Below are positions 17,732-28,269 of a DNA stretch of 64,000 bases, piece by piece. A model generated the notes under the pieces. It was not told where the DNA came from, searched no databases, and was given only the letters and a program-made list of their open reading frames with translations. Each line of letters opens with the position of its first letter. Positions within the stretch are counted from its first letter, which is position 1. A program made the position numbers and the translations under genes. The stretch covers positions 4,898,001 to 4,962,000 of the forward strand of contig NZ_AP031496.1 in assembly GCF_042850945.1 (NCBI RefSeq). The letters run 5' to 3'. This DNA comes from Halioxenophilus aromaticivorans (GTDB lineage: Bacteria; Pseudomonadota; Gammaproteobacteria; Pseudomonadales; Cellvibrionaceae).

Positions 17732-19357
17732 ATGACCAACTCCGGCGTCGCACCACGGTACTCCAATAACGATAATTACCGCCTGCTGCGCATCTATACC
17801 TACTATCGCACCGCCCTGGGCGGCCTGCTTATGCTGTTGTTTACCGCTGATGTGCTGAGCAAAGTACTGGGCAGCTATGCGCCAAACTGGTTTTTTGCCA
17901 CCGCAGCTGGGTACACCTTGCTTAACACCACCACCCTGGTGGGGCTGTGGCGCAACCGCAGCGAGCCCAGCTCCGAACAACTGCTGCTGTATTTAATGAT
18001 CGACATCGCCGCGCTCACCCTGCTGTCAGGCACCAGCGGTGGCATTGCCAGTGGCTTGTCTTATCTGCTGGTGATTACTGTGGCCGCCAGCGCCATCTTT
18101 TTAACCCGGCAAATGTCGATTTTCATCGCCGCCCTGGCCTCCATGGCCACCCTCACCGAATCACTGATTACCAATTGGTTATTTGGCATCGACAGCAGCC
18201 GATTTTTCACCGCCGGCGCGCTGGGCATTTTGATGTTCGCCACGGCGTTGTTGTTCCAGTACCTAACACAGCGCATCCGTGAAAGCTCCGCCGAGGCCCA
18301 GCAAAAAGCCAAGGAAGCGGCCAAGGCCAAAGATATATCGCAAAAAATTATTGAGCGGATGCGCACTGGGGTTTTAGTCACTGACAGCGACGCCCAGGTA
18401 CAGCTTATTAATAACGCCGCCGCCAAACTATTGGGTTTACATCAGCCCTCACCCAACACCGGCCTAAACCTAGCCAGCCTGCCGGTCATCGAATCGGCTT
18501 TTAGTCAATGGCAGGTTAACCCCTCGGCCAAAAAAGCCCCCATCAAAATTCCGCAAACCAACGGTGAAGTCAGGGTGAGCTTTGCCACCCTGGGCGACAA
18601 TGACAGCCCAGAAACACTGGTGTTTGTGGAGGACCACCGACTGCTGGCCCAGGAAGCGCAAAAATTAAAATTGGGCTCGCTGGGCAAGCTCACCGCCAGT
18701 ATCGCCCACGAGGTGCGCAACCCGTTGGGCGCTATCTCCCACGCCGCGCAACTGCTCACCGAATCGCCGGAGTTAAGCGCAGACTCCACCAAACTGCTCA
18801 ATATCATCCTCAACCATTCCCAGCGAGTGAACCAAATCATAGAGAATACGCTGCAGTTATCCCGGCGCAGCGAGAGCCAAGCCCAGGTCATCGACCTGGC
18901 ACGGTGGCTGGATAAATTTATAGAAGACTACACCCTGGCGTTTTCCGACCCCTACGCCGTGCATATTCATCTGGAAATTGCCCCCCAGACCCAAGCGGAA
19001 ATTCTCGCCAAAATTGATGTCCATCATCTACAACAAATACTGACCAACCTACTCGATAACGGTTTGCGTTATAGTCACGCTGCCATCGGCGAATACCGCC
19101 TATTGCTGCGGTTGGGGTTTAGAGAGCACACTGAGCTGGCACGATTACAAGTGATCGATTACGGCCCGGGGCTGGCTGAGGATATGGAAGAGGCCGTGTT
19201 TGAGCCCTTTTTTACCACCGAGAATTCCGGCACGGGGCTGGGCTTGTATATTTGCCGTGAGTTGTGCCAATCCAACCAAGCGTCACTGTCGTTTATCCGT
19301 TGGCAAGGCCACAGTTGTTTTCAAATTAATTTTGCCCACGCGCAACAAGTGTTTTAA
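17732..19357 (+). CDS. pilS: Type IV pilus sensor histidine kinase PilS
   Basis: A 541-aa inner-membrane kinase with six hydrophobic helices in about residues 20-190. A PAS-like segment follows (about 205-300, RMRTGVLVTDSDAQVQLIN), then HisKA with SIAHEVRNPLG (phospho-His) and HATPase with LLDNGLRYSH, DYGPGL and GTGLGLYICREL. PilS responds to inner-membrane pilin and signals to PilR, which sits 33 bp downstream. In Pseudomonas this pair controls pilA through sigma-54. The pairing and location next to fimT fix the assignment. Confidence 0.95.
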   Translation: MTNSGVAPRYSNNDNYRLLRIYTYYRTALGGLLMLLFTADVLSKVLGSYAPNWFFATAAGYTLLNTTTLVGLWRNRSEPSSEQLLLYLMIDIAALTLLSGTSGGIASGLSYLLVITVAASAIFLTRQMSIFIAALASMATLTESLITNWLFGIDSSRFFTAGALGILMFATALLFQYLTQRIRESSAEAQQKAKEAAKAKDISQKIIERMRTGVLVTDSDAQVQLINNAAAKLLGLHQPSPNTGLNLASLPVIESAFSQWQVNPSAKKAPIKIPQTNGEVRVSFATLGDNDSPETLVFVEDHRLLAQEAQKLKLGSLGKLTASIAHEVRNPLGAISHAAQLLTESPELSADSTKLLNIILNHSQRVNQIIENTLQLSRRSESQAQVIDLARWLDKFIEDYTLAFSDPYAVHIHLEIAPQTQAEILAKIDVHHLQQILTNLLDNGLRYSHAAIGEYRLLLRLGFREHTELARLQVIDYGPGLAEDMEEAVFEPFFTTENSGTGLGLYICRELCQSNQASLSFIRWQGHSCFQINFAHAQQVF

Positions 19358-19390
19358 TAACGTTTATTCGCACATTAACCAAATAAGACC

Positions 19391-20782
19391 ATGACCAACC
19401 AGGCACTCATCATCGACGACGAGCCAGATATCCTAGAACTCTTGGATATCACCCTCACCCGAATGGGCATCAGCGCAGACCGGGCAGAAAACCTCAGCGT
19501 GGCCCGCAAGTTACTGGCTACCAATCGCTATCAATTGTGCCTCACCGATATGCGCCTACCCGATGGCAACGGTATTGAGTTGGTCAAAGAGATTCAGCAC
19601 CAGCATCCGCAAACGCCGGTGGTGGTGTTTACGGCCCACGGCAATATGGATACCGCCATAGAGGCCATGAAGGCCGGTGCCTACGATTTTATTACCAAAC
19701 CGGTAGACCTAGAACAACTGCGCCAACTGGTGACCTCAGCTGTGGCGGTTACCACCACCCCCACAGCCGTCAACGTCCAAGAATCGTTAATCAAAGGCCA
19801 ATCCCCGGCCATCGTTAACTTACGCGAAAAAATCATCAAGCTGGCGCGCTCCCAAGCACCGGTGTTTATTAGCGGCGAGTCCGGCAGCGGCAAGGAGCTG
19901 GTGGCGCGCTCCATTCACCTGCAAGGCCCCAGGGCCCAGGCGCCTTTCGTGGCCGTCAACTGCGGGGCTATTCCTGCCGAGTTGGTGGAGAGCGAGTTTT
20001 TCGGCCATCGCAAGGGCAGCTTTACCGGTGCCCAAAAGGACAAGCCCGGCCTGTTCCAAGCCGCCCATGGAGGCACGTTGTTTTTGGATGAAGTGGCCGA
20101 CCTGCCCCTGGACATGCAGGTGAAGCTTTTGCGAGCCATTCAAGAAAAGGCCATTAGGGCCATTGGCGATGCCGAAGAAACCAAAATCGATGTGCGCATT
20201 CTCAGCGCCAGTCACAAAGACTTAACCGAAGCCATTGCCAACGGCGAATTCCGCGCTGACCTGTACTACCGGATTAATGTGATCGACGCCCCGGTGCCTC
20301 CCCTACGCCAACGCGGCGAAGACATTGTGTTGCTGGCCGAGTATTTCTTAGAACAATTCGCCCAGGATTACAACGACGAAAAAGCCCCACTGACCGAGAA
20401 CGCTAAAAGCGCGTTGCTTAATTACGATTTCCCCGGCAACGTGCGTGAGCTGCATAATATATTAGAGCGCGCGTATACGCTGTGCGATGGGCACGTTATC
20501 GATGCCTTAGATTTACAACTGAATGTTTTACCTAACTCTGCACATTTGGGCGCAGCGCCTGGGCCCGGAGCGCAACCGGAGCCGCGCAGCAACACCGCCA
20601 CCGGTTACGACGAGTCCATCCCCTTGGATGATTACCTGAGCGATATCGAGCGCGACATATTACTCAACACCCTGGATAAATACCGTTGGAACCGCACGCT
20701 GGCGGCCAAGGCCTTGGGCATTACCTTTCGCTCGCTGCGCTATCGTTTAAAAAAACTGGGCCTGGATAACGACGAACAATAA
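19391..20782 (+). CDS. pilR: Sigma-54-dependent response regulator PilR
   Basis: A 463-aa NtrC-type regulator. The receiver domain carries the acidic pair IIDDEPD, the phospho-acceptor Asp53 (LTDMRLPDGNG) and a conserved Lys in DFITKPVD. The AAA+ domain has Walker A GESGSGKE, the sigma-54 contact loop GSFTGA and Walker B GTLFLDEVADLP. A Fis-type helix-turn-helix closes it (NRTLAAKALGITFRSLRYRLKK). It is the partner of PilS and would activate sigma-54 promoters such as pilA; no pilA gene is in this window. Confidence 0.96.
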   Translation: MTNQALIIDDEPDILELLDITLTRMGISADRAENLSVARKLLATNRYQLCLTDMRLPDGNGIELVKEIQHQHPQTPVVVFTAHGNMDTAIEAMKAGAYDFITKPVDLEQLRQLVTSAVAVTTTPTAVNVQESLIKGQSPAIVNLREKIIKLARSQAPVFISGESGSGKELVARSIHLQGPRAQAPFVAVNCGAIPAELVESEFFGHRKGSFTGAQKDKPGLFQAAHGGTLFLDEVADLPLDMQVKLLRAIQEKAIRAIGDAEETKIDVRILSASHKDLTEAIANGEFRADLYYRINVIDAPVPPLRQRGEDIVLLAEYFLEQFAQDYNDEKAPLTENAKSALLNYDFPGNVRELHNILERAYTLCDGHVIDALDLQLNVLPNSAHLGAAPGPGAQPEPRSNTATGYDESIPLDDYLSDIERDILLNTLDKYRWNRTLAAKALGITFRSLRYRLKKLGLDNDEQ

Positions 20783-20948
20783 ATGTATTAATACTCGTGT
20801 TAGATATTGTCTAATTCTACGCATTAAAATAGATATTTAATGAATTAATACTCTGATTTATTTTATTAACCAGGCCACATTTTAAAAACGCCAGCCTAGA
20901 TTAACCGCCCACCTTCGGCATGCTATTCCCACCTAACGGAGAATAACC

Positions 20949-21515
20949 ATGCCACGGATAAACGGATTTACCCTGGTGCAGTTGCTGATAACCCTGGCTA
21001 TTGCCAGTGTTTTATCCGGCATAGCACTGCCCAACTTTTCACAACTCTACGCTCAACACCAAGCTACCACTGCGGCCAACGAACTGCTCAGCCAATTGAG
21101 GTTCGCCCGCACCCACGCCCTGAGCCAAGGGCGCTATGTCAGCGTTTGTGCCATCGGCGAGCAAGATAAGTGCGGTACCAACTGGGCCCGTGGTTTATAC
21201 GCGTTCTACGATGACGACAGCGATGGCGAAATCGCCACCGCCGACGACATCATCCGAATATTCCCCCGCAACCAACCCAACGCTGCGCTTAGCCTAAAGA
21301 GCTTTCCGGCCAACGCCAACTTTATTAACTACACCCCACTGGGCACCAGCATGCGGAAATACAGTTCAGGTAATTTGGTGTATTGCCCCCGTGCTGGCCA
21401 ACACACTTTGGGACGGGTGGTGATTTATTCTGCTTCTGGCAGGGCTTATCTGGGTAGGGATAAGAACCATAACGGTATTCCAGAGAACGGCAGCGATAAA
21501 GACATAGTGTGTTAG
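20949..21515 (+). CDS. fimT: GspH/FimT-family minor pseudopilin
   Basis: A 188-aa type IV prepilin-like protein with leader MPRING cleaved before FTLVQLLITLAIASVLSG, the hydrophobic N-terminal helix. A GspH/FimT domain follows with LRFARTHALSQGRYVSVCAIG and DKCGTNWARGLYAFYDDDSDG, the latter an Asp-rich calcium-like segment. Unusually, position +5 is Gln instead of the nearly invariant Glu (G/FTLVQ). GGAG precedes the ATG. Its place behind pilR matches fimT in Pseudomonas. An IS630 copy lies 170 bp downstream. Confidence 0.88.
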   Translation: MPRINGFTLVQLLITLAIASVLSGIALPNFSQLYAQHQATTAANELLSQLRFARTHALSQGRYVSVCAIGEQDKCGTNWARGLYAFYDDDSDGEIATADDIIRIFPRNQPNAALSLKSFPANANFINYTPLGTSMRKYSSGNLVYCPRAGQHTLGRVVIYSASGRAYLGRDKNHNGIPENGSDKDIVC

Positions 21516-21685
21516 CTGCGAAACCAGCTCAACAATCGTCTTAGTAATAATAGCGACGTCAACGCGTGCGACCGAAGGACGAATTCTCACCTTATACGAT
21601 CTCAAGATTTCTGACTAAGTAACACCCCAACTATCGTGATGCAGCTGCAATAAAAGTTTAACAATGACACCCAACGCGTCTACTA

Positions 21686-22774
21686 TTAACCCGGTGAGTG
21701 TATATATCTGATATAATGCTCGGATGAACAGTAAACCAGACACTCGCACTCTATCATTCGACGCAATAGAAGAAAAACGACGTACGGCGCAAAAGTTGCG
21801 CAAGACAGGAATGACTCGAGCAGAAATTTCTGAAATCGTTGGAGCTCACCCCGATACCGTTGGGAGGTGGCTGAAAATTCCTCCCAACAAATTAAAAATC
21901 AATAAGCGCGGACCTAAAAAAGGCGAAGGAACACTTCTGTCCAAGGAGCAGAGCGACAGAATTAAAAGCCTGATAACAAATAGGACGCCAGATCAACTGC
22001 GGTTGGACTATGCATTGTGGACTCGCCAATCAGTACAGCAGCTAATTCTTCAAGAGTATGGAGTTGAGCTAGCGGTAAGAACGGTTGGCGATTACTTGAA
22101 ACGCTGGGGAATGACGCCACAAAAGCCTCAGAAGCGCGCTTATGAGCAACGAGCACCAGAAGTAAAGAAGTGGCTTAAAGAAGAATATCCAGACATCAAA
22201 GCGCGCGCGAAGTCTGAAAATGCCGAGATATATTGGGGTGACGAAACAGGCTTGCGTAACAATTGCCAGCACGAACGAGGTTACGCCCCGAAGGGAAAGA
22301 CGCCGGTAATCAAGCTAAACGCAAATTCTGAGTCGATCAACATGATATCTGCAGTCACGAATCAGGGCAAAGTTCGGTTTCGGTTTTTCGAAGGAACCAT
22401 GAACGGCGACATACTTATCGATTTTATGATGCGCTTAGTTAATTCAGCTGACCGCAAGGTATTTTTAATTTTGGATAACTTACGAGTGCATCATTGCAAG
22501 CCGGTCAAAGAATGGCTAGAGGATCACAAAGAGATGATTGAGGTGTTTTATCTACCTGCGTATTCTCCAGAGCTTAATCCTGACGAGTATTTAAACTGTG
22601 ATCTAAAGAAAGGTGTTCACAGTGGTAAGCCGGCTAGAAATAAAAAGCAATTAAAGTCTAAGGCACAATCTCACATGGCGATGCTGCAAAGAAAGCCAAG
22701 TCGGGTCAGGAAATATTTTAACAATGAATATATCAGCTATGCCGCCTAGCAGACGTATATTTCCACCGGGTTAA
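21686..22774 (+). mobile_element. IS630-family insertion sequence
   Basis: The element is 1,089 bp. The left end reads TTAACCCGGTGAGTG and the right end, in reverse complement, TTAACCCGGTGGAAA; about 19 of the outer 25 bases match. A TA dinucleotide flanks each end (21684-21685 and 22775-22776), which is the IS630/Tc1 target duplication. It contains one complete transposase gene and looks intact. Confidence 0.88.
21724..22749 (+). CDS. IS630-family transposase
   Basis: A 341-aa DDE transposase. An N-terminal Fis/HTH region (RKTGMTRAEISEIVGAHPDTVGRWL) precedes a second winged-helix segment (TVGDYLKRWGMTPQKPQKRA). The DDE catalytic domain shows the three acidic residues in IYWGDETGL, FLILDNLRVHH and YLPAYSPELNPDEY. 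No frameshift or internal stop, so it may be active. It fills almost the whole element between the terminal repeats. Confidence 0.93.
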   Translation: MNSKPDTRTLSFDAIEEKRRTAQKLRKTGMTRAEISEIVGAHPDTVGRWLKIPPNKLKINKRGPKKGEGTLLSKEQSDRIKSLITNRTPDQLRLDYALWTRQSVQQLILQEYGVELAVRTVGDYLKRWGMTPQKPQKRAYEQRAPEVKKWLKEEYPDIKARAKSENAEIYWGDETGLRNNCQHERGYAPKGKTPVIKLNANSESINMISAVTNQGKVRFRFFEGTMNGDILIDFMMRLVNSADRKVFLILDNLRVHHCKPVKEWLEDHKEMIEVFYLPAYSPELNPDEYLNCDLKKGVHSGKPARNKKQLKSKAQSHMAMLQRKPSRVRKYFNNEYISYAA

Positions 22775-22861
22775 TAGGATGCATAGTAGTTACTACCCTT
22801 TATTTCGAAAAAGCATTTGAATTCCACCGACTATCCACCGCCAACCCACCGTTTAATTACT

Positions 22862-24556
22862 ATGAAACTGATTCAATTATTCAAACGCTCCCTCGCCAGA
22901 CAATTAGTATTGGTGCTAACCATAGGAACCCTACTCACCTTAGCCATCACCCTTGTTTTAGCCTACGCCCAGTTTCAACAAACGCGCAAAGTACAAACCT
23001 TGTTGGAGGTCGACACACAAGCCGGCATCGACATCTTGGTCTTGAACACAAATTTTAAGATTCAGGTGCAGGAGTGGAAAAATACACTGTTGCGAGGCAA
23101 CAACCCAACCGAACGTACGTTCTACTGGCAACGTTTTTTGGATCAGGAGCAGGTCATCAAGAAAACAATTGCGCATTTCCAATGGGTACTAAAAGGCAAC
23201 ACACAGCACGCGGCAACACAACAGTATTTACAACAATTCGTCGATAATTACCCAGCCATGATGACGTCCTACAAAGCGGCGTATCAGGTATTTATAGATA
23301 GCGGCAGCGCCAGTGAGGCAGATCAGCGCATCAAAGGTATCGATCGTCAGTCAACCGAGCTGCTGAGCGCTGCGGCAGCACACTACATAGAAGACCTGCG
23401 CCGGGATTCTCGCCAGGACGTTGATGCCAATCAAACGATCTTTCAATTGGCCATTCCGTTACTGGTTGCCGGCCAGGTACTGATCCTTATTTTGGTTACC
23501 ATTGCAATAAAGCACCTTTTTGTACAACCGGTTCAGAACCTGCTTGAGCAACTGCGTCGATTACGCGACAAGGACTATTCAGAACCCGCGGTTTCCGAGC
23601 AACACAATGAGCTCGGCGAACTCTCCCGCGCCGCTGATCGAGTCAGACTGACCCTCGTAGAAATGCTGATTGAGCTAGACCAGTCCACTGTAATGATTTC
23701 TGACATGGCCAATAACGTCAGCGCCACTTCCGGAGGCATCGCCAGCAGTTGCGCCAATGTTCACGCAAGCATGGACTCAGCTCTGGCTGCGTCTCATCAA
23801 ATCCATAACAGTATCACCACCATTGCAGACAACTCTCAAAACGCAGTTGGCCTGGCCCAGTCAGTTTTAAGCCAAACCGAGGCAGCCAAAGATACAATCT
23901 ACCAAACCAGTAAGGCCATGACAGCGCTGGCCCAGGAGATTAAAACATCTTCCCAGGCTGTAATGGAGCTAGAACAAAACGTCGCTGCAGTGGAAAGTGT
24001 GCTGGATGTGATCGTTTCCATAACCGAGCAAACCAACTTGTTGGCGCTCAATGCGGCCATCGAAGCCGCCAGAGCCGGTGACCACGGCAGAGGATTTGCG
24101 GTTGTGGCAGGAGAGGTTCGAGCACTGGCGCAAAAAACCCAGAGCTCCACCAGCCAGATCCAAGCCATCATCCAGGCGTCACAAGCCAGCACGCACAAAG
24201 TCGTACTCTCAATGCAAGGCAGTATGGATAAAGCGGAAAAAGCGGTGCGGCTTAGCAGCCTAGGCACCGTAACCATAGACCAGGCGCAAAACGCGGTGCA
24301 AGACATGCACTCACTCAATCGCGCCATAGCGCAGCACACAGACGAGCTGAATCAAGCCTCAGCGGAAATTAACGACAGCCTAGGCAAGGTTAACCAAAGT
24401 GTTGATGTCAATGCAGAAGAAGCTACGCTATTGGCGTCAGCCACCGTGGAACTGCACAATACCGTTTCGCTGTTCGATGGCATTGTCCAGCAATACACCT
24501 ACTCTAGAACCAGTGCCAACCATCGTGAAACAGCTGGCGAGGTAGATTTATTTTAA
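22862..24556 (+). CDS. Methyl-accepting chemotaxis protein
   Basis: A 564-aa chemoreceptor. TM1 is at about residues 10-32 ([15 protein letters not shown]) and a mainly helical periplasmic sensor domain follows (about 35-195). TM2 is at about 200-228, then HAMP and the cytoplasmic signalling hairpin with the tip [31 protein letters not shown] motif (seen as [14 protein letters not shown]). I chose the ATG at 22862 ([10 protein letters not shown]) over one 45 bp upstream. It does not belong to the usual pil locus, and the Pil-Chp receptor PilJ has a different layout, so a flagellar or unknown chemosensory partner is likely. Ligand unknown. Confidence 0.9.
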   Translation: MKLIQLFKRSLARQLVLVLTIGTLLTLAITLVLAYAQFQQTRKVQTLLEVDTQAGIDILVLNTNFKIQVQEWKNTLLRGNNPTERTFYWQRFLDQEQVIKKTIAHFQWVLKGNTQHAATQQYLQQFVDNYPAMMTSYKAAYQVFIDSGSASEADQRIKGIDRQSTELLSAAAAHYIEDLRRDSRQDVDANQTIFQLAIPLLVAGQVLILILVTIAIKHLFVQPVQNLLEQLRRLRDKDYSEPAVSEQHNELGELSRAADRVRLTLVEMLIELDQSTVMISDMANNVSATSGGIASSCANVHASMDSALAASHQIHNSITTIADNSQNAVGLAQSVLSQTEAAKDTIYQTSKAMTALAQEIKTSSQAVMELEQNVAAVESVLDVIVSITEQTNLLALNAAIEAARAGDHGRGFAVVAGEVRALAQKTQSSTSQIQAIIQASQASTHKVVLSMQGSMDKAEKAVRLSSLGTVTIDQAQNAVQDMHSLNRAIAQHTDELNQASAEINDSLGKVNQSVDVNAEEATLLASATVELHNTVSLFDGIVQQYTYSRTSANHRETAGEVDLF

Positions 24557-24624
24557 CGCAGCCTCCCCTCCGCCCCGCCTAACCCCTGTTGATTCTGCGC
24601 AAGGTTATTCAGAGAGTCTTAACG

Positions 24625-27600
24625 TTACTCGCCGAACAGCTCCTGCCAAGCCATGCGGCCAGTGCCTGTGGAAGACTCCGGGCATACCCATCGGTAATGA
24701 ATGGCGCCGTCGATGGTGCTATAAGCTTGGTAAAAACCACTGCCACTGGAGCAAGGCACATTTTGCGCCTCACCAGAGCCAATAAATTTAGAGCCCGCCG
24801 GCAAGCCTTTACGACCTGGCGTCTTTTGGCTAACAAAATCGCTATCGTCTGCGTCAATCACGCCATCGTTATTAAAGTCGTAAATGGGCGTGCGCGTGGC
24901 GGTGCCCTGGGCACTGATAAAATTCAAATAACCGTAGCCACCGGCGCTGCAGGTGGATTCCTGCGGTACCGAGCTGAAGAAGAAAATCGTGCCCAGCAAC
25001 AGCGAGGGCTGAATGGTTACTCGCTCGCCGGTATCCGGTAGCGGCATGTACCAACCGTATTGATCTTGATTGGCATCATCGAACCAGGCTATTGGGTCGG
25101 AATACGGTGACTGGTCATCAATTTTGCGGCCAATAACCACGCCGTTGGCGTTACTGGCATTCACCAGTTTACGCTGCAACAAAGCGCTGCGGTCTAGGCC
25201 ACCAACACCACGATCCCAAATACCGTAGAAGGTCTGCTCCTCAGCGCTGCCAATATCGGCCTCTTCAATTAACTGGCCGGTACCGAATAGCACCAACACG
25301 TTAGGTTCGTTACCGGCGTAAGCGGTTTGTTCGTTCTTCACTACTAACGGCGCTGAAGTAATGGCTTGAGCCACGCCACTGCTGTTGGTGGCGGTAAATA
25401 ACGGTGTACTGCCGTGGGCGGCTTTCCATTCGCTTGAATCGGTACTGCTGACATCGAAGCCCCACAACTGGCCGTTTAAATCCCCGGCATAAATGCGATC
25501 GACTACTCGGTCGCCATCGAAATCTACCAACGCTGGGGCCGACAAACCATTATTACCGGTAGAGCCCGTGTCTATTTTGATCCAGTCGTCCACGTCCCAA
25601 GAGCCATCGGCGCCGGCCTCAATAAAGATGATAAACAGTACAGCACTGCCATTGGTGGAGTTGGCGCCATTACCCACCACCACGGCAAAACGGCCATCGT
25701 TCATCATGGTGATTTTAGGCTCACTGAAAATATGGCCCATGTCCGGGTCACCAGTGGCGGGGCTGCTGTCGCGACCGTCGAATTCCCACAACACAATATC
25801 TTCGGCGCTGCTTTCACTGAACGAGCTTGGGTCGGTAACATCCAGCGCGTAAAGGCCTTTACCGCCAAGGCCCAGGGCACCCATTAGCACCGTGCGCCAA
25901 CTTTTGTTGGTACCGCCGGCGGGGTCGATAAACACATCGGAAACACCGATGGCGCCATCAACGTAAAAGCGGTGTTGATAATTTTGGTCCGTTAAATAAA
26001 ACAAGCCTTCTATTTCCGAGCTACTATCAGCCAACATGCTCGGGACGTAGGCAAACAGTTCTTTGCCGCCGGTACTAACATCGCCATCAAAGGCGTGCAA
26101 CATGCCGTCGTTAGCACCAACGTAAACTACCGAGGCTCTGTTCTCATTACTTTTGTAAAACGCCGAATAGCTGCTATTGGCATCGCCAAAAGGCAAAGCT
26201 GCTTTTGCGCTGTAATCGGGGTAATCGCTTTCCGGTGCGCCGATTTCCGCCGGCGAGGAATTGATGATATCGCCGAGGATTCCTAAACCACCATCCACTC
26301 GGTTGCGGTACTCACCAGGAAATTCAGCACCGCGCACATAGTTAACCACTTTACCAAGGGTATCGCTATTGGAGCCGTCGCCGTCTAAATCGCCCTGCAG
26401 CTCAGCACTGAAACTGCTGGCATTGTCGGCGGTAAAGGCTATCCCCTTACGCACGCTCGTGCCGTTGCTATCACTAAAACCAGACAGCGTAATAATGTCG
26501 CGGTCATCCGCGCCCGGCAAAACGTCTTTTACCCGGGCGGTGAGTTTATCGTTGGCACTCCAGGCGGCGGTGGTGCTGAACAAACTACCAGTGCCGCTTT
26601 TGTTGTAGGCAAATGCCTCTACATCCCCCACCCATTGGGTGCCCGCGAAATCGTAGGTAGCCTGGTACAGTGCCGTACTGGAATCGATGGAGCCTGCGTT
26701 AAACGAAACCGTAGATCGAGAACCGCTATCGCTATCCACTAAGGCAAAGATTGTACGGAAGGCCTCTTCTAACTCCTCTTGGTTAAGCGCCGGGTAAACA
26801 ATGCCCTCAGGTGCGCCACCAACCCCGTTACTGGCCGCCCGCGCCAACACTTTGCTATCTTGCAAGGAGGTATCGAATCCACCGACGAAAAACGTGGAGA
26901 TATTAATAGGTTCGTTACCGCTGAGGTCTGGCCGCAGGTCGATGTCGTACATCGCCATGGTGACATCATCCAGTGAGCCCACGTCCCGGCGAATTAAATT
27001 ATTCCTGGCAGTGTAACCGTACTCTGCGTAGTTGGAGTCTTTTTTATCGTAGCCAGTAAACGGACCATTGCCACTCCCATTACGCCCGGTAAGGTAGCTA
27101 CTCACCAAACCGGTTTCGTTGGGCTCGCCATCGGTTAATGCGATTACGTAGTTCTTTTGGCAGGATTCGGTAATGATTGAGTCGTCGTCGGAACCGGGTT
27201 TTGCAACACCCGTGGCGTAGGCCGGCTTGGTATCGAAGACCTGCTTAGTAAGGGCCGTGTTTGTGCGACTCGCATCGTTGTTGTATAGCGTGACCCTTTC
27301 GTTATCGTGGCCGGTTACGTAGTAACGGGTAATATCCGATAGCGACTCGCCAATGGGTGTAAAACCTTCGGCCATCATGGAATAAATTTGGTCGATAATG
27401 GCTTCGCGTTGGGTGTATCCGGTTTTGACTTCGGTGTCGATATCATCGATACCGACCAGTATTTTTGCTCCGCCATTTTCGGGAGTTTCCTGGCCCACGG
27501 GCACCTGTTCAAAAGCCGCCAATCCAATACGCTTGTTGGTAAGGCTGTTTATCAGGGTCTCGCCGGCCATTTTAGTAATGTCCATGCGCGTGCCTGAGCC

Positions 27601-28197
27601 CGCCTTGCGATCGCCGGCCCAATAATCTGGCCCGGTTTGGGTAGCATTGGAAAAGTAATAATTAAGCTGATTACCATCAAAGGTTTGGTAATTGGTCACC
27701 CCCACTACAGGGCTTAAATCGTAGCTGGCGCCACTGGCAAAACACGCCACCGGATAGCGCTCACCACCAGTGGTACTGGTGCCCCACTGGAAATCGTAGG
27801 TTTCGGTTCCGCCGTTTCTACCTCCGATGCTCTTGGTGTAGGTAAAATACGCTAAGCCGTCGCTATCGACCCTGGCAACAATATCTTGGTAAACGCCGTT
27901 ATCCGGGTCGCGGCCTGGCGTGAACCGGGACGTTTCTAGGGCTAAGCTAGCCGGGCAATCGGCATAGGAGTAACTGGCGTCGTAATAGCCCAATTCAAAG
28001 GTTGCCATGGAACCGGAGTTATCCATAAACAACATAATATTGGGCTCGGTGCCGGCGCTGGATAGAATTGGCTGATCTGGCAATTCCAAGGCATTGCTTC
28101 CACCTGCTGCGGTAAGCACACTAAACCCAAGCGCCGCAAATTTAAAATTTGCGCGCTGTTGCGGCTGATTTTTGTAGGAGGTGTTAATGCGAGCCAT
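24625..28197 (-). CDS. pilY1: PilY1-like pilus tip adhesin, copy A
   Basis: A 1,190-aa exported protein. The signal peptide (about residues 15-40) ends near SNALELPDQP. A von Willebrand factor A-like part has the MIDAS-type DNSGSM. The C-terminal beta-propeller of PilY1 carries VYVGANDGMLHAFDG and LYALDVTDP with calcium-loop motifs DFDGDRVVDRI and, near the end, DFNNDGVIDADDSD. PilY1 caps the type IV pilus with the minor pilins and acts as adhesin and mechanosensor. It ends the operon pilV-pilW-pilX-pilY1 (copy A) and shares many segments with copy B, 2.5 kb upstream in transcription terms. Start ATG at 28197 chosen; an upstream start at 28251 is less likely. Confidence 0.92.
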   Translation of the reverse strand: MARINTSYKNQPQQRANFKFAALGFSVLTAAGGSNALELPDQPILSSAGTEPNIMLFMDNSGSMATFELGYYDASYSYADCPASLALETSRFTPGRDPDNGVYQDIVARVDSDGLAYFTYTKSIGGRNGGTETYDFQWGTSTTGGERYPVACFASGASYDLSPVVGVTNYQTFDGNQLNYYFSNATQTGPDYWAGDRKAGSGTRMDITKMAGETLINSLTNKRIGLAAFEQVPVGQETPENGGAKILVGIDDIDTEVKTGYTQREAIIDQIYSMMAEGFTPIGESLSDITRYYVTGHDNERVTLYNNDASRTNTALTKQVFDTKPAYATGVAKPGSDDDSIITESCQKNYVIALTDGEPNETGLVSSYLTGRNGSGNGPFTGYDKKDSNYAEYGYTARNNLIRRDVGSLDDVTMAMYDIDLRPDLSGNEPINISTFFVGGFDTSLQDSKVLARAASNGVGGAPEGIVYPALNQEELEEAFRTIFALVDSDSGSRSTVSFNAGSIDSSTALYQATYDFAGTQWVGDVEAFAYNKSGTGSLFSTTAAWSANDKLTARVKDVLPGADDRDIITLSGFSDSNGTSVRKGIAFTADNASSFSAELQGDLDGDGSNSDTLGKVVNYVRGAEFPGEYRNRVDGGLGILGDIINSSPAEIGAPESDYPDYSAKAALPFGDANSSYSAFYKSNENRASVVYVGANDGMLHAFDGDVSTGGKELFAYVPSMLADSSSEIEGLFYLTDQNYQHRFYVDGAIGVSDVFIDPAGGTNKSWRTVLMGALGLGGKGLYALDVTDPSSFSESSAEDIVLWEFDGRDSSPATGDPDMGHIFSEPKITMMNDGRFAVVVGNGANSTNGSAVLFIIFIEAGADGSWDVDDWIKIDTGSTGNNGLSAPALVDFDGDRVVDRIYAGDLNGQLWGFDVSSTDSSEWKAAHGSTPLFTATNSSGVAQAITSAPLVVKNEQTAYAGNEPNVLVLFGTGQLIEEADIGSAEEQTFYGIWDRGVGGLDRSALLQRKLVNASNANGVVIGRKIDDQSPYSDPIAWFDDANQDQYGWYMPLPDTGERVTIQPSLLLGTIFFFSSVPQESTCSAGGYGYLNFISAQGTATRTPIYDFNNDGVIDADDSDFVSQKTPGRKGLPAGSKFIGSGEAQNVPCSSGSGFYQAYSTIDGAIHYRWVCPESSTGTGRMAWQELFGE

Positions 28198-28269
28198 GTC
28201 GTCGTGTTTAATCTTTCTATTTGTTAAGTCGCGCCGCGCTGGTAACAGCACTCGCGAGCAATAAATTCA

